Source: an uncultured Faecalibacterium sp. | GTDB taxonomy: Bacteria > Bacillota > Clostridia > Oscillospirales > Ruminococcaceae | DNA length: 43,344 nt | Direction: 5' to 3' | Assembly (NCBI GenBank): GCA_934533135.1 | Contig: CAKTBG010000025.1 | Coordinates: 1 to 43,344 of the forward strand | Part shown: one piece after another, positions 25,074 to 33,802 of the stretch | How the letters are laid out: each line of letters begins with the position of its first letter | Numbering within the stretch: the first letter of the stretch is position 1 | Translations under genes and position numbers: made by a program | The notes under the pieces: model-generated | The model's input: the letters and a program-made list of their open reading frames with translations, nothing else | The model's database searches: none | Told to the model about the DNA's origin: nothing

Positions 25074-26993
25074 TCAGACCCAGTTCGCGCTCTTCGACTT
25101 GGTTTTGACCAGCTTGTAGCTGGGGTTCGGGGCGTCCACCTTGCGGAACACGGCGGTGTCGATGCAGTCGCCTGCGACTGCCTTGACCTCCACTTCGCCG
25201 CTCAGCGGAACGCGGAACTTGAAGATGTGCTCCCCGCTCTGCTCGGCCAGCTTCCGGCCGTTGGCGTAGAGGGTGACGCTCTTCTGGTTGGAGTAGACCT
25301 TGACTTCGATCTCGCTCTCGGTGCGGTCGGTGAACCGCTTGGAGCAGATGTGGGCAAACGCCTCGTCGCTCCACCATGCCTTATAGATGTAGAAGCTGTC
25401 CTTCCGGGTCTGCCGGTCAAAGGTGACCAGACCCTTGTGGTTCATGCCCGGCTCGCCGCCCTGATCCCGGGCGTCGGCCGCAAAGTCGAACATATTCCAG
25501 ACGTGGGTCGCCCAGAGCCACTTGTGGCGGTCGAAGCATTCCAGCATATATTCGTGGTACTTTGCCTGATACTCCTCGGTGTGGTCGCCGCGGCGGGGAT
25601 GGGCACTGTGGAGGTTGGGCATTCCCTCGGCACCGTACTCGGAGAAGCCCAGCGGACGGTTGGGGTAGACGAAATGGAAGAAATTCATCCACAGATCGTT
25701 CAGGAACAAGCCCGGCACGTACCAGCCGAGGTAGAGGTTCCAGCTGACCAGATCGGTGATGTGCGCCACCGGGTTGAAGGGGCCGCACATGGCATAGCAG
25801 GCCAGCGTGGTCAGGCGGGTGGGATCCATCTTGTGGCACAGGTCGTTCAGCACGTGGTGATTGTCGAGCATATCGGCCTTGTCCTTGGTGGAGATGGTGA
25901 TCTCGTTGGACACGCCCCAGCAGACGATGCAGGGGTGGTTGTAGTTCTGGTAGATCAGCTCTTTCATCTGGCTGATGGTGTTCTCCCGGCCATTGGGCAG
26001 GTGCTCGGAGATGTAGGGGATCTCCGCCCAGACCACCATGCCGTACTGATCGCAGAGATCGTAGAAGTACTGATCGTGCTGGTAGTGCGCCAGCCGGACG
26101 GTGTTCACGCCCAGCTCCCGGATGAGGTTCATATCCTCATCGTGCATTTCCCGGGTGATGGCATTGCCCAGACCCTTGCGGTCCTGATGGCGGGAAACGC
26201 CGTGGAGGGGGTAGGGCTTGCCGTTGAGGAAAAATCCCTTCTTCGCATCCACCGAGAAGGTTCGCAGGCCGATCCGGGTGCGCACCTCATCGACGATTTC
26301 CCCCTCGCTCCGCAGGCGGACGACACAGGTGTAAAGGTAGGGATCCTTGACGCCGTTCCAGAGGTGCGGGTTCTGGAGCGTCAGCACGGTCTTTTCGCCG
26401 AAAGCCTTGGCCGCCTGCCTGCCGGACGCATCCAGCAGCTCGACCTCGACGCTTCCCTTGCCTTCGACCCGGGTCTCCACGGTGATGTCCGCACAGCCGG
26501 TCTTGACTGCGGGGGTGATCTTCACGCCGGTGTCGCCGTAGTGCCCCAGCGCGATATGATCCCTGTTTACGGTCAGCAGGCTGACGTCGCGGTAGATGCC
26601 GCCGTAGAAGGTGAAATCGGCCTTCTGGGGATAGACATGATCGTTGACGCTGTTGTCCACTTCCACGACCAGCGTGTTCTGCGCTTGGAGCAGCCCGGTG
26701 ATCTCGGCGCGGAAGGTCGCGTAGCCGTTGTCGTGGCGGCAGATCTCGATGCCGTTCAGGGTCACCTTTGCGCTGGCGTTGACGCCCTCGAACTGCAGCC
26801 AGACCTGCTGGGTGGTCTTATCAAACGCAGGAGCGTCGAACGTGGTGGTATAGGTGCAAGTTCCGCGCCAATAGTCGTTGCCGCCGTCCTGCCCGTCCTT
26901 TGCGTTCCAGGTGTGGGGCAGATCCACAGCAACTGCGGCCTCGCCCGGTTTGGCAAACTGCCAGTTGTTCATGAGCTTGGCGATGCCTCTCAT
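25074..26993 (-). CDS. GH2 glycosidase, probably beta-galactosidase
   Basis: A 639-residue GH2 enzyme without signal peptide, so probably cytoplasmic. An N-terminal jelly roll (DYWRGTCTYTTTF, VNDHVYPQKADFTFYGGIYRDV) and an immunoglobulin-like domain precede the TIM barrel. The acid/base Glu is residue 364 in CWGVSNE and the nucleophile Glu is residue 452 in GFSEYGAEG. NLYLGWY and GMNHKGLVTFDR resemble beta-galactosidases; the N-x-K motif of gut beta-glucuronidases is also met, so that activity is not excluded. AGGAGG precedes the ATG. It is the first gene of the GH2-GH3-membrane protein-symporter unit, with 112 nt to the GH3 gene. Confidence 0.9.
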   Translation of the reverse strand: MRGIAKLMNNWQFAKPGEAAVAVDLPHTWNAKDGQDGGNDYWRGTCTYTTTFDAPAFDKTTQQVWLQFEGVNASAKVTLNGIEICRHDNGYATFRAEITGLLQAQNTLVVEVDNSVNDHVYPQKADFTFYGGIYRDVSLLTVNRDHIALGHYGDTGVKITPAVKTGCADITVETRVEGKGSVEVELLDASGRQAAKAFGEKTVLTLQNPHLWNGVKDPYLYTCVVRLRSEGEIVDEVRTRIGLRTFSVDAKKGFFLNGKPYPLHGVSRHQDRKGLGNAITREMHDEDMNLIRELGVNTVRLAHYQHDQYFYDLCDQYGMVVWAEIPYISEHLPNGRENTISQMKELIYQNYNHPCIVCWGVSNEITISTKDKADMLDNHHVLNDLCHKMDPTRLTTLACYAMCGPFNPVAHITDLVSWNLYLGWYVPGLFLNDLWMNFFHFVYPNRPLGFSEYGAEGMPNLHSAHPRRGDHTEEYQAKYHEYMLECFDRHKWLWATHVWNMFDFAADARDQGGEPGMNHKGLVTFDRQTRKDSFYIYKAWWSDEAFAHICSKRFTDRTESEIEVKVYSNQKSVTLYANGRKLAEQSGEHIFKFRVPLSGEVEVKAVAGDCIDTAVFRKVDAPNPSYKLVKTKSKSANWV

Positions 26994-27066
26994 ATCCGGC
27001 CTCCTCTTTCTCTCTTTTCTTGTCGTGACTGCATAATTTTTACGCGCTCTTCACGAGTTTGTCACT

Positions 27067-27094
27067 ATTTTATCAAAAATCTTTCATTTCGCAA
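27067..27094 (-). promoter_or_regulatory. Candidate promoter of the glycosidase operon
   Basis: TTGCGA (27089-27094) and TAAAAT (27067-27072) on the minus strand with a 16 bp spacer. The stretch 26994-27198 otherwise holds no gene. Confidence 0.45.
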
Positions 27095-27198
27095 GGGTGT
27101 TGCGGCAATCGGTCGTTTTGCAGGAAGATTCGGTTTTTCGGTGTCAAAAACAAACTGATATATTTGTTGAATTTTCACAAAAAGTCGGTCTTTTGCAG

Positions 27199-27233
27199 CA
27201 AAAAAGCCCCTGCACCCGATCGGATGCAGAGGC
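27199..27233 (-). terminator. Terminator of the LytTR/GHKL two-component operon
   Basis: GCCTCTGCA and TGCAGGGGC pair on the minus strand and are followed by TTTTTT, 23 nt after the kinase stop. It separates this operon from the glycosidase operon. Confidence 0.85.
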
Positions 27234-27255
27234 CTCCACAAACACAGATTCCGTT

Positions 27256-28560
27256 TTACGTTTCCTGCGGGAAGATGATCTTGATGGCAAAAAAACCGCT
27301 GCGGGTCTCGGTGGTCAGGGTGCCCTTGTACTTCTGGACGATCCGCTTGATGACCTTGATCTCGTAGTTCAGGGTGCGGTTGTCGCCCATCTGCACCTCC
27401 CGCTCCGGGCTGATGACATTGATGACCACAAAGCTCTGCCGCACGCAGACCAGCAGGTCGATGACCCGGCGATCCTGCTGCTGGATATGCACCGCACTCT
27501 CGATGGCATGATCCAAGGCATTGGCAAAGAGTGCATAGAGGTCGCTTGGCTCAAAATGGCGCAGACAGCTGCCGTCGGCCACCGCGTTCAGCTGGATCTT
27601 CCGGGATTCGCAGAGCAGGGTCTTTTCGGTCAGGACCACGTCCAGCACCTCGTTGCCGGTGTTCGCGCCTGCATCGTAGAGCCGCGCGGCGGTCTCCGCC
27701 TCATCAAGGCTCTTTTGGAAAGCGGCGTCCACGCCCATCCTGCGCAGATCCGCGATCTGGACTTTCAGCTCGTGGCAGCGTCGGTTGATGATCTGGACGT
27801 TCTGCCGGGCGATCTGATACTGCTGCCGCTGCCGGTCGTACAAAAGGTTCAGGGTGTCCATCTCCTTTTGCATGGCCGACTTCTTGAACAGCTCGGTCTG
27901 CAGATACATCAGCGTCAGGCAGTAGAACTGGCAGACGACCTCGATGCCGACGGTGGACAGCGGCTCCCCTGCCCGATTCTTGCTCATCAAGAAGACGAAC
28001 ATCCATGTGAACATCAGCCCCAGGATCAGTGCGCTGCTCATCTGGCGGGGGCCGACATGGTACATCTTATGGAAGGGCATGGAGCGTGCGATGGTAAACC
28101 GGATCCCGGTGCAGCACCCGGCCGTAAAGAGGATCACGAGCAAAAGCCGCGCCGCCGAATGCCGCATCCAGATCTCCGTCAGCGGGAATCGCTCCCGCAG
28201 GAACCAGACCCATACATTCCACAGCTCGCTGATCAGCTGCGCCGAGATCGCACACCAGACCGCACAGTACACGGCCCCCGACCAATCGGTCTCGACGCAG
28301 AAAGCCACCAGCCCGGCCAGAAGCAGGATCGAGATGGCAAACACAAGGGGAGCCGCGATCCACTGCTCCTCGGGCGAAAGATCGCGGAACCCCAGACTGT
28401 ACAACGGCGGCAGCAGCAGAAGCGGCAGCAGCGAAAGAGCCAGCCGGACTCTGAAATTCTCCCGGCGGCGGAGCGGCAGACAGAATGCGGTCAGGGTGCC
28501 CCAGTACAGCGATCCGTATGGGAGCATCGCCTCGCGAACCCAAAGCATTCCGCGGCTCAT
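27256..28560 (-). CDS. GHKL-type sensor histidine kinase
   Basis: A 434-residue kinase. About six hydrophobic helices fill residues 12-230, then a coiled segment with the phosphoacceptor-type motif NRRCHELKVQIADLRR, and a C-terminal GHKL ATPase domain with the N-box FANALDHAIESA and the late FFAIKIIF strand. This is the AgrC/natK-like layout that pairs with LytTR regulators. The ATG at 28560 overlaps the regulator stop as ATGA. No short peptide gene or AgrB-type protease was found beside it, so the signal is unknown. It sits upstream of the glycosidase operon, in the same direction but behind a terminator. Confidence 0.9.
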   Translation of the reverse strand: MSRGMLWVREAMLPYGSLYWGTLTAFCLPLRRRENFRVRLALSLLPLLLLPPLYSLGFRDLSPEEQWIAAPLVFAISILLLAGLVAFCVETDWSGAVYCAVWCAISAQLISELWNVWVWFLRERFPLTEIWMRHSAARLLLVILFTAGCCTGIRFTIARSMPFHKMYHVGPRQMSSALILGLMFTWMFVFLMSKNRAGEPLSTVGIEVVCQFYCLTLMYLQTELFKKSAMQKEMDTLNLLYDRQRQQYQIARQNVQIINRRCHELKVQIADLRRMGVDAAFQKSLDEAETAARLYDAGANTGNEVLDVVLTEKTLLCESRKIQLNAVADGSCLRHFEPSDLYALFANALDHAIESAVHIQQQDRRVIDLLVCVRQSFVVINVISPEREVQMGDNRTLNYEIKVIKRIVQKYKGTLTTETRSGFFAIKIIFPQET

Positions 28561-29267
28561 AGCACACCGCCTATATAAGAGGCCACCGCCGTCAGGAAGG
28601 CTGCCCGCTGCCGACGGCTGATCTCCAGCCGGGCTTCTCCCACAAGGACAAAATCGTTCTCCACGCCTTTGACGTACTGGAGGTTGACCAGATAGCACTG
28701 GTTGCACCGGACAAAATGGTAGGCCGTCAGCTGCTTTTCCGCCCCCTGCAGGCTGCCGCGCACCGCAAACTCACCCTTGGCCGTGTGATAATACAGCATC
28801 CGGCTGCGGGTCTCGAGGTAGTAGATCTCGCCGGTATCCAGCAGCTGCATTCCGCCGCCGGCCAGCTGCAGCGCGACCTGCCCGCCCTTTTTCCGCTGGA
28901 CCCGCTGGATGGCGCGGGAGAGCTTGGTGCAGAAGGGATAATAATCCACCGGCTTGAGCACATAATCCAGCGCGTCCACTTCATACCCCCGGATGGCGTA
29001 CTGCGCCATATTGGTCACAAACACCAGCACCACGTCCGGATCCACCGCCCGGATCTTTTCCGCTGCACCAAAACCGCCCAGCTGCGGCATCTCCACATCC
29101 ATAAAGAGGATGTCGAACCCCGGCGTGTAGCCTTCGGCGATCTCTGCACCATCGGCAAAGGGCAGGATTTCCGCTGCGATCCCCTGCTCTGCGGTATACT
29201 GGCGGATATAGCGGCACAGACACTCCCGGGTCTCCGGCTGATCTTCCACCACTGCGATCTTGAGCAT
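28557..29267 (-). CDS. LytTR family response regulator
   Basis: A 236-residue regulator with an N-terminal receiver domain (KIAVVEDQPETREC, phosphoacceptor Asp in FDILFMDVEMPQLGG, Lys in DYVLKPVDY) and a C-terminal LytTR DNA-binding domain (IYYLETRSRMLYYHTAKGEF, HFVRCNQCYLVNLQYVKGV). It overlaps the kinase gene by 4 nt. The Met at 29267 is preferred because GGAGG lies 10 nt upstream; the Met three codons earlier would have only 1 nt spacing. LytTR proteins bind paired direct repeats; a reliable site could not be picked out by eye near the glycosidase operon. Confidence 0.92.
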   Translation of the reverse strand: MLKIAVVEDQPETRECLCRYIRQYTAEQGIAAEILPFADGAEIAEGYTPGFDILFMDVEMPQLGGFGAAEKIRAVDPDVVLVFVTNMAQYAIRGYEVDALDYVLKPVDYYPFCTKLSRAIQRVQRKKGGQVALQLAGGGMQLLDTGEIYYLETRSRMLYYHTAKGEFAVRGSLQGAEKQLTAYHFVRCNQCYLVNLQYVKGVENDFVLVGEARLEISRRQRAAFLTAVASYIGGVL

Positions 29268-29353
29268 CCGGTACATTCCTCCTTCATCCCATTGGTATAT
29301 CAATTCTATTTAAGCATACTTTTTTGCAAAATTCAACATCCAGTCCGAATCGC

Positions 29354-29382
29354 TGGACGGATCCGTTTCCCTTTGCTATACT
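29354..29382 (+). promoter_or_regulatory. Promoter of the MBL-fold hydrolase gene
   Basis: TGGACG (29354-29359) and TATACT (29377-29382) with a 17 bp spacer, 33 bp before the start codon. The -35 box is weak. Confidence 0.5.
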
Positions 29383-29415
29383 GAACGGGAAATCAACACG
29401 AAACGAGGAGATCGC

Positions 29416-30297
29416 ATGATGTGTGAGACAAAGCTTGTTCTGCTGGGCACCGGCACCCCCAACGCAGAGCCATTTGCCAGTGGGCCGTCCTCTGCGGTGG
29501 TGGTAGACGGCCACGCCTATCTGGTGGATTTCGGCCCCGGCGTCGTCCGCCAGTGTGCCCGCGCCTATGAGAATGGCATTTCCGCCCTTCACCCCAAAAA
29601 TCTCAAGGTCGCGTTCTGCACCCACCTGCACACCGACCACACCGCCGGGTACCCCGACCTGCTGTTTACCCCATGGGTGCTGGAGCGGGAGACCCCCCTG
29701 AAGGTCTTTGGGCCGAAGGGTCTCCGCGCCATGACCGACCACATCGAGCAGGCCTACGCCGTGGACATCGACTTCCGGATCCACGGCTTCGAGAAGGCAA
29801 ACCCCGAAGGCTACAAAGCCGCTGTGACCGAGATCGTGCCCGGCGTGGTCTACGAGGATGCGTCGGTCAGGGTGACTGCCCTGCCCGTCTGCCACGGCAC
29901 GCTGGAAAGCTATGCGTACCTCTTTGAGACGGCCGACCGGAAGATCCTGATCTCCGGCGACACCTGCCCCCTGCCGGTCATCGCCGAAAACGGCAAAGGC
30001 TGTGACATTCTGCTCCACGAGGTGGAGTATGCGGGCGGGCTGTCTCAGCGGACTCCCCAGTGGCAGAAGTACCACCGCGCCGTCCATACCCTCTCCACCG
30101 ATCTGGCCGAGGTCGCCAAGGCCGCCCGGCCAAAGCTTCTGGTGACCTACCACCGCATCTACCACCTCGATGTGTTCCGCCCCGGGCAGGACACCCGCGC
30201 CGAGGTCGCCCGGCGGGAAGCTTTGATCCTGCAGGAGATCCGGGAAGCCGGGTACGACGGCCCGACGGTCAACGGACACGATTTAGACGTATATTAA
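29416..30297 (+). CDS. Metallo-beta-lactamase-fold hydrolase, RNase Z-like
   Basis: A 293-residue cytoplasmic metal hydrolase. The metal motif HxHxDH is in FCTHLHTDHTAGYPDL near residue 73, with later ligands in LPVCHGTLESYAY, LISGDTCP and VTYHRIYH. The start LVLLGTGTPNAEPF resembles RNase Z and arylsulfatase-type members. The exosite arm of true tRNase Z is not evident, so the substrate is uncertain. GAGGAG precedes the ATG pair at 29416. Monocistronic, with its own promoter and a strong terminator directly after the stop. Confidence 0.88.
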   Translation: MMCETKLVLLGTGTPNAEPFASGPSSAVVVDGHAYLVDFGPGVVRQCARAYENGISALHPKNLKVAFCTHLHTDHTAGYPDLLFTPWVLERETPLKVFGPKGLRAMTDHIEQAYAVDIDFRIHGFEKANPEGYKAAVTEIVPGVVYEDASVRVTALPVCHGTLESYAYLFETADRKILISGDTCPLPVIAENGKGCDILLHEVEYAGGLSQRTPQWQKYHRAVHTLSTDLAEVAKAARPKLLVTYHRIYHLDVFRPGQDTRAEVARREALILQEIREAGYDGPTVNGHDLDVY

Positions 30298-30300
30298 CCA

Positions 30301-30346
30301 AAACAGCGGTACGACCCTCGTTCCGAGCGGCATCGTATCGCTGTTT
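30301..30346. terminator. Bidirectional terminator between convergent genes
   Basis: AAACAGCGGTACGA and TCGTATCGCTGTTT form a 14 bp stem with one G-T pair, starting 4 nt after the MBL-fold gene stop. It separates it from the convergent S-layer-homology gene. Confidence 0.85.
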
Positions 30347-30360
30347 CGTTTAATTTGTCT

Positions 30361-30420
30361 GCGTCCTCCCCCGCTCCGCCTGCTTCGCAGACCGCTCTCC
30401 CGAAGGGAGAGCCAAGATGA
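30361..30420. repeat. Dispersed GC-rich repeat, second copy
   Basis: Contains CTGC-ttc-GCAG and the perfect stem GCTCTCCC-gaa-GGGAGAGC. Composition and hairpin style match the elements at 11580 and 41829, although the sequence is more diverged. It lies in the gap between two convergent genes, where insertion does no harm. Confidence 0.55.
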
Positions 30421-30431
30421 GAGGAGGAATA

Positions 30432-32591
30432 TCAGTCTTTCTTCACTGCGATCAGCACGCGGATCTTTTTGCCGGCGGCACTGCCGTTGTTGTCGTACCA
30501 GCCGATCAGGTTGTAATCCTCGGTGTTGACCTGCGAAAGGGTGGTGGCGTAATACGCCCCCTTGTACCACAGGTACACCTGCATGGCGTCGGCCGTTTCA
30601 TAGCGGGCAGTGCCGCTTCGGACCGAAGCCGCCCCCAGCTGATCCACGACCACCGGAATAAGCTGGCGCATGGTCTTGACGCTGCCGGATGCCGTTTTGC
30701 CGACCGCAATGCCGCCCGCCAGCACCGGATACTTCACGCTGGTCTGGTAGGTGGTCTGGGTGCCGTTGACGTAGCAGACGTAGTTTGCGCCGGTGCCGAA
30801 GTAATTCAGGGTCTTGCTCAGCAGGCCGGTGGTGTTGTTTGCGCCCAGCTTGAGCAGGTAGCTGGCCAAGCTGCTGGTGCTGCTGGTCACGCTCTCCCAG
30901 ACGGCACTGCCGATGCTGCCGTCAAGGATGCCCCAGAGCATCTCGCTGGTGCTGGGCAGAACGATGCCGCCCACATCGCGGACGATCGTTCCCACCGCGG
31001 ACGTGCTGCCGGAGCTTCCCGTACTCGATGAAGATGAACCAGAAGAATTGGACGAACCGGAAGAAGCATTGGAGCCGCTGCCCGTGGACCCCGCCGAACC
31101 GGAGGAGGTCAGATGGGTGACGAGGTTGCGCACATCGTCCAGCACGCCGTAGGTCCACAGGTCGCCGGTCACATCATCGAGGATCAGCCGGTCGATCTCC
31201 CCGACGGCGTTGGTGGTGTAGTATTTCACGTCCGAGGCCGAAAGCGTCACCCCCGATAGGCGGCTGGGACGTATCGTCCCAGCCACACCCTCCGCCGTCG
31301 TATCCAGAATTTGTACGTCGTCCGCAAGCCGATAGCCGCCCAGTGCGGTGCCCTCGGCGTTGAAGGTGCCGGAGACCGATTTTTCACAGAGGGCGGTCAC
31401 GTTCTCGCCGTTTTCATCCACCGTGATCTCCACCAGCCAGCCCGCCGGGTAGTTCAGGCTTTTGTCCACATTCACCGCCCGGGTCACCCCATCGGTGCAG
31501 GCCACCGTAACGGTCTGCTGGACGTCCGCGCCGTTTTCCTCGATCAGGCTCCGGCTGGCCGACTGCACCACGCCGTAAAAGACTTCGTCCGCCTGCTCCC
31601 CGGTCAGGACAGCCACCGCCTCGTTGTTCATGCCCAGCAGCAGGGTCACGACCTGCCCCACGCCGCCGCCGTTCAGGGAGGACAGCTGGGATGCTGCCGC
31701 GGAGCTGGCCAGCGTGTAGCTCACCCCTGCCACGGTCACCGACGTCGGCGCACTGGCCGAGGGCGACACGGCAGTGATCCGGCCTGCGGCGCGGCGGGAG
31801 TAGATCCAGACCGTTTTCGCACTTTGGTTATAATAGTAAACGTCATACGGATCCAGCTGCGCCGAATCGGTCTGGCTGTCGTTTCGGTAGACCGTGGCCG
31901 GTACAAAGGGCAGGTGCTCGCTGCTTCCGGCCACAAAGGGGCCTTCGAGACTGCGGAGCAGGATGGACGAGGTGTCCAGCTGGCCGTTCGTCACCGTGAA
32001 TCCCAGCGAAGTACCATAGACGCCGCCCTCCGAGGTCGCGGCCGTCAGTGCGTTGTAAAGCAGCACCGCACCGTCCGCGAGCGTCATCGCCTCGCCCTGC
32101 TTCCGGCTGAGGTTCGCCCGCAGGCCGAGGCTGCTGGCTTTGTTCAGCTGCGCCGCCGGGAAGCTGCCGCTGAGGGTGGTCACATCGTAGCCCAGCAGCT
32201 TGAGCACGGCGGTGCAGGCTTCTTCCAGTGTCACGCCGTTGTCCGGGCGGAACGAGCCGTCGGTATAGCCGCTCAGCCACCCCTGCTGGACGGCGATCCG
32301 GATATAAGGTGCCCAGCCGTTGTCCGCCGTCACATCCGAGAAGAGTTTTCCGGTGGTGCCCTGCGAGGCAGCACTCTCCCGGTACGCGGAGAAGGCCGTC
32401 AGCAGCTTTGCCAGCTGGCCCCGGCTCAGGGCGGCATCAAGCGACGCTTCGCCGGTCTGGTCTGCGGTCAGTCCGCCCAGCGTGACCGCCACCTGAACCG
32501 CGGTATTGTTGCCTGCCGCACTCGCCGGCAGCACCAGCATCGACGCCGCGATGCAGACGGCCAGCAGCAGCGCAAGAAAACGTTTTTTCAT
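30432..32591 (-). CDS. S-layer homology (SLH) domain surface protein
   Basis: A 719-residue secreted protein. The signal peptide (MKKRFLALLLAVCIAASMLV, cleavage near ASAAG) is followed by SLH repeats at residues about 50-195: LFSDVTADNGWAPYIRIAVQQ, GWLSGYTDGSFRPDNGVTLEEA and a third ending AVLLYNALTA. SLH domains bind pyruvylated wall polymers. A beta-rich body follows, interrupted near residue 500 by a long Gly/Ser linker (SGSAGSTGSGSNASSGSS and on), then a C-terminal domain of unknown role. It starts 11 nt after the permease gene with AAGGAG, so it is the last gene of the exporter operon, which is unusual. Confidence 0.88.
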   Translation of the reverse strand: MKKRFLALLLAVCIAASMLVLPASAAGNNTAVQVAVTLGGLTADQTGEASLDAALSRGQLAKLLTAFSAYRESAASQGTTGKLFSDVTADNGWAPYIRIAVQQGWLSGYTDGSFRPDNGVTLEEACTAVLKLLGYDVTTLSGSFPAAQLNKASSLGLRANLSRKQGEAMTLADGAVLLYNALTAATSEGGVYGTSLGFTVTNGQLDTSSILLRSLEGPFVAGSSEHLPFVPATVYRNDSQTDSAQLDPYDVYYYNQSAKTVWIYSRRAAGRITAVSPSASAPTSVTVAGVSYTLASSAAASQLSSLNGGGVGQVVTLLLGMNNEAVAVLTGEQADEVFYGVVQSASRSLIEENGADVQQTVTVACTDGVTRAVNVDKSLNYPAGWLVEITVDENGENVTALCEKSVSGTFNAEGTALGGYRLADDVQILDTTAEGVAGTIRPSRLSGVTLSASDVKYYTTNAVGEIDRLILDDVTGDLWTYGVLDDVRNLVTHLTSSGSAGSTGSGSNASSGSSNSSGSSSSSTGSSGSTSAVGTIVRDVGGIVLPSTSEMLWGILDGSIGSAVWESVTSSTSSLASYLLKLGANNTTGLLSKTLNYFGTGANYVCYVNGTQTTYQTSVKYPVLAGGIAVGKTASGSVKTMRQLIPVVVDQLGAASVRSGTARYETADAMQVYLWYKGAYYATTLSQVNTEDYNLIGWYDNNGSAAGKKIRVLIAVKKD

Positions 32592-32602
32592 AGCTATACT
32601 CC

Positions 32603-33802
32603 TTAATCATACCTGAGAGCTTCGATCGGGTTCAGCCGCGCCGCGCGCTTGGCGGGCAGGTAGCCGAACAGCACACCGATGCCCACTGAGATGCCGAACG
32701 CGACGGCGACCGAGGCCGGCGAGGGCGTGACCGTGATCTCCATGTCGGTCAGGAGCATGGGCAGGATCCGGTTGGCCGCAGCCGACAGCAGATAGCCCAG
32801 CCCGATGCCCAGCGCACCGCCGAGAGCCGACGTGGTGGCCGCCTCGGTGACGAACAGCCCCAAAATCGTGCGCTCCTTCGCGCCCAGAGCTTTGCGGATG
32901 CCGATCTCCCGGGTACGCTCCGTGACCGACACCAGCATGATGTTCATGATGCCGATGCCGCCCACCAGCAGCGAGATGGCAGCAATGGCCGTCAGAATGG
33001 TGACCACCATATTGACCATGGAGGTCATGGTGTCCAGCATCTCGCTCAGGCTGGTCACAAAATAGCCGCTGTCCGAGTGGAATTTCTCCTGCAGTGCATC
33101 CTCGAGGACGGTCTTGGCCTCCGACAGGCTGTTTTCGTCGGTGACAGCGATGCCGTAGGAATTGGGGCTGCTGCTCTGCGAGACCCGCAGTGCCGTGGTG
33201 TAGGGCACAAAGATCATGTCATCGTTGCTGCCTTCCTGCTCGGAGGGGTCGGTGACCTTGGCTTCCAGCACACCCACGATGGTGTATTGGTTCGCGCCGA
33301 TCTTGAGGGTCTGCCCCACCGCATTGCCGCCGTAGGCCACCCGGTCAAGGTAGGCACCCACGACGCAGATCTTCTTGTTGTCGGTCAGATCCACATAGTT
33401 GATGCCGCGCCCCTCGGCCACCGTATACCCCAGCATGGCAAGATATGTCTCGCTGACGCCCTTGACCGAGGTGTTGCTGTAGGTATCGGTGCCCACCTTC
33501 ACCGTGCCGTTCAAGCTGCCGGTGGGCGAAATGCCGCTGAACAAGTCGGGCCGGGCTTCCACGATGTCGTACAGATCCTGCGCCGAGACCGTGCGGCTGC
33601 CATAGCCCATGATCTGGACACTGAGGATGTTGGTGCCCATGTCGGAAAAACCGTCCTTGATGCTCTGGGTCATGCCGTTGCCAAGACCGACGATGACGAT
33701 CACGGCCATTTCGCCGATGATGATGCCCAGCATGGTCAGGAAGGTGCGGAATTTGTTGCTCCAGATGTTCTGGAACGCCTCCCGGAAGGTCTCGTAGATC
33801 AT
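32603..33802 (-). CDS. MacB/FtsX-like ABC transporter permease
   Basis: A 399-residue permease of the MacB/LolC type with four membrane helices. The first helix FRTFLTMLGIIIGEMAVIVIVG is followed by a large extracellular MacB_PCD domain (residues about 45-270), then the FtsX domain helices: VVTILTAIAAISLLVGGIGIMNIMLVSVTERTREIGIRKALGA (coupling motif) and the last two near the end. The stop motif LNPIEALRYD is canonical. The ATG at 33802 overlaps the ATPase stop as ATGA, so the longer open frame running back to 34531 is not coding. Confidence 0.94.
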   Translation of the reverse strand: MIYETFREAFQNIWSNKFRTFLTMLGIIIGEMAVIVIVGLGNGMTQSIKDGFSDMGTNILSVQIMGYGSRTVSAQDLYDIVEARPDLFSGISPTGSLNGTVKVGTDTYSNTSVKGVSETYLAMLGYTVAEGRGINYVDLTDNKKICVVGAYLDRVAYGGNAVGQTLKIGANQYTIVGVLEAKVTDPSEQEGSNDDMIFVPYTTALRVSQSSSPNSYGIAVTDENSLSEAKTVLEDALQEKFHSDSGYFVTSLSEMLDTMTSMVNMVVTILTAIAAISLLVGGIGIMNIMLVSVTERTREIGIRKALGAKERTILGLFVTEAATTSALGGALGIGLGYLLSAAANRILPMLLTDMEITVTPSPASVAVAFGISVGIGVLFGYLPAKRAARLNPIEALRYD

